Source: Motilimonas sp. E26 | GTDB lineage: Bacteria > Pseudomonadota > Gammaproteobacteria > Enterobacterales > CBDFNC01 | Assembly: GCF_021278025.1 (NCBI RefSeq) | Contig: NZ_JAIBHJ010000002.1 | Location: 133,043-197,042 of the forward strand | DNA: 64,000 bases | Direction: 5' to 3' | Part shown: positions 62,481-64,000 of the stretch, piece after piece | Position numbering within the stretch: the first letter of the stretch is position 1 | How the letters are laid out: the number at the start of each line of letters is the position of its first letter | Position numbers and translations under genes: made by a program | The notes under the pieces: model-generated | What the model saw: the letters and a program-made list of their open reading frames with translations, nothing else | Databases searched by the model: none | What the model was told of the DNA's origin: nothing

Positions 62481-62605
62481 AGGCTTTATTAATATCCATA
62501 CAGGTTTATCAGGTATAAACTTGCACTTTGCATCCTAATGGGTTGCAAGCACTATATAACAATATTGCAACAGTTTAGGTTGCTTTGTATATACCCAAGT
62601 CATGC

Positions 62606-62611
62606 TAAAAT
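62606..62611 (+). promoter_or_regulatory. Possible zapG promoter -10
   Basis: TAAAAT preceded by TGC makes an extended -10 (TGC-TAAAAT), 65 bp upstream of zapG in the divergent zapE/zapG gap; -35 unclear. Confidence 0.35.
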
Positions 62612-62675
62612 CCCATGCCGTGCGTTTTGTGGTATATCAATGGTGTACCCTTATTTTCAGTGAGTTGGAGTAGAT

Positions 62676-63242
62676 ATGACAGAAATTACATTAATCAGTA
62701 CTTTTATTTTTGCCCTTATTATTGGCTTTATGATTGGCCGTCGCTTCCCGAGTAATAAACAAGCCGCCCAATTTGAGAAACAGGTTACTTCACAGCAACA
62801 AAAAATGAATGACTACCAACATCAGTTGGATAAATGCCAAGCGCAAATAAAACAACAAACAAACGATCAAAGCAAATATCAGCAACAAGTATCGACCCAC
62901 TTTGCGAAAACAGCCGATTTAATGGATAGCATCGCAAATCAATATCAAACCTTGTATCAGTACATGGCACAGCAATCAGAACAACTGTTACCTGAAGCAG
63001 AAGCCAACCGTAACATTTCAATTTTTAGACGTAACAAACGCGTCGATGACACAACTTCAACCGACTCCCAAGAGCTTGAGACAAAAGCCACTGAACTAAA
63101 CACACAGCAAGATGACGCATCTACTCAACATTCAGATAACGCTGATATCAAAAATCCCCTCGCGGTGAACCTTGAAAACCCCCAAACCGACCCTAGTCTA
63201 GTTGAGAAAGTAACACCGAAGTCGCCTGAAAAAGTGTCGTAG
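62676..63242 (+). CDS. zapG: Z-ring-associated protein ZapG (DUF1043/YhcB)
   Basis: 188-residue inner-membrane protein: one N-terminal helix (LISTFIFALIIGFMIGRRF), a long Gln-rich coiled coil (about 28-110) and a low-complexity acidic tail that is longer than usual. YhcB/ZapG coordinates envelope growth and division in E. coli. GGAG site upstream of the ATG. It precedes the deg protease gene, as in E. coli (yhcB-degQ-degS). Confidence 0.9.
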   Translation: MTEITLISTFIFALIIGFMIGRRFPSNKQAAQFEKQVTSQQQKMNDYQHQLDKCQAQIKQQTNDQSKYQQQVSTHFAKTADLMDSIANQYQTLYQYMAQQSEQLLPEAEANRNISIFRRNKRVDDTTSTDSQELETKATELNTQQDDASTQHSDNADIKNPLAVNLENPQTDPSLVEKVTPKSPEKVS

Positions 63243-63362
63243 AAGTGCCTTACAGTGAAGCAATGTCAACTTGGGTAAAGTACTGTAAAGAGCTGAACAG
63301 ATTGTTAATTTTAGACTCTATTAAAGGTATAAATTGAGTAACTTTGACTCTAGGAGAGCAAG

Positions 63363-64000
63363 ATGAAAAAACCGATTTCTATTTTTACTGCTGTTGCCCT
63401 TTCAACTGCCTTAGCCTTAGGTAGTTTACCAGCACAAGCCGCTCACCCAGTGGCGATACAAGGGCAAGAATTGCCCAGCCTGGCACCATTACTTGAAGAA
63501 GTCAGCCCTGCGGTGGTTAATATTTCTGTTGCTGGTACCAAAGTTTCGCGGCAAAACATCCCTGAGCCTTTCCGTCATTTTTTCGGACCTGACGCCTTAG
63601 CTGAAGGAGCTAAACAACCGTTTAGGGGGTTAGGATCTGGCGTTATTATCGATGCCAAAAAAGGATACGTGATCACTAACTATCATGTGATCCACCAAGC
63701 TGATGAAATTAAGGTTACGTTAAACAACGGCAAAGAGTACACCGCAAAGAAAATTGGTGAAGATCAGCAAACCGATATTGCATTGTTACAAATTGATGCC
63801 AAAAACCTGACCGCCATTAAGCTGGCCAACTCAGATGAACTGCGCGTGGGTGACTTTACCATAGCTATTGGTAACCCTTTTGGCTTAGGTCAAACCGTCA
63901 CCTCTGGCATCGTTAGCGCACTGGGTCGCAGTGGCTTAAATATCGAAAACTATGAGAACTTCATCCAAACCGACGCTGCAATTAATAGCGGTAACTCCGG
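63363..64000 (+). CDS. degQ: DegP/DegQ-type periplasmic serine protease (5' part only)
   Basis: HtrA-family protease, cut by the window end after about 212 residues. Signal peptide (MKKPISIFTAVALSTALALG...AQAA), LEEVSPAVVNISVAGTKV, catalytic His in VITNYHVIHQAD, Asp in QQTDIALLQID, and TDAAINSGNSG, just before the catalytic serine. ATG follows GGAGAGCAAG. The Q-linker (RQNIPEPFRHFFG) is short, favouring DegQ over DegP; PDZ domains lie outside. zapG-degQ is the expected order. Confidence 0.92.
   Translation, partial: MKKPISIFTAVALSTALALGSLPAQAAHPVAIQGQELPSLAPLLEEVSPAVVNISVAGTKVSRQNIPEPFRHFFGPDALAEGAKQPFRGLGSGVIIDAKKGYVITNYHVIHQADEIKVTLNNGKEYTAKKIGEDQQTDIALLQIDAKNLTAIKLANSDELRVGDFTIAIGNPFGLGQTVTSGIVSALGRSGLNIENYENFIQTDAAINSGNS

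Overview
The window is chromosomal DNA from a gammaproteobacterium. Gene order and protein style (argD-astA beside pabA; ampD-nadC-pilABCD-yacG-zapD-coaE-mutT; a dcw cluster ending lpxC/dciA/secA; lpoA-yraN-diaA-dolP; sspBA-petCBA; rplM-rpsI; zapE; zapG; a DegP/DegQ-type protease) point to a marine Alteromonadales-type organism (Shewanella/Agarivorans-like). I cannot fix the genus. Most of the window is core genome. Accessory material is concentrated at 1-250, 3.5-11.4 kb, 18.9-22.4 kb and in the gaps at 27.3 and 29.5 kb.

Layout. 1-3.4 kb, minus strand: arginine metabolism (pabA, argD/astC, astA) with a perfect ARG box; downstream of astA is a tandem duplication that looks like two broken astD gene starts. 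3.5-11.4 kb, accessory: a DUF4397 lipoprotein, an iron-sulfur bacterial photolyase/cryptochrome, a MATE pump divergent from an AraC regulator, a chloramphenicol-phosphotransferase-like kinase, a decayed GGDEF gene and a beta-helix lipoprotein. 11.7-18.8 kb: pyruvate dehydrogenase (pdhR, aceE, aceF, lpd) with a perfect PdhR operator and an FNR-like site. 18.9-22.4 kb: a REP-associated tyrosine transposase between two REP sequences, ampD, a membrane-anchored retropepsin-like protease and nadC. 22.4-27.3 kb: type IV pilus genes with two tandem pilins, then pilB, pilC, pilD. 27.4-32.4 kb: yacG, zapD, coaE, mutT, secA. 32.4-51 kb: an M23 peptidase, dciA, lpxC and the division and cell-wall (dcw) cluster mraZ to ftsZ, lacking ddlB. 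51.2-51.6 kb: RNase P RNA. 51.7-56.2 kb: rsmI, lpoA, yraN, diaA, dolP. 56.3-64 kb: sspB, sspA, the cytochrome bc1 operon, rpsI/rplM, zapE, zapG and the start of a DegQ-type protease cut by the window end.

The genes form coherent modules: peptidoglycan precursor synthesis and septation (mur/fts/mraY, lpoA, the M23 peptidase, ampD, zapD/E/G), aerobic energy supply (PDH complex feeding the TCA cycle, bc1 complex) and surface motility (pilABCD). I found no clear new defence or biosynthetic system. The best candidates for something little described are the dispersed REP family together with its likely transposase (at least thirteen intergenic copies in this window with covarying stems), the duplicated micro-ORF repeat after astA, and an orphan stringent-type promoter with a structured downstream region between nadC and pilA.
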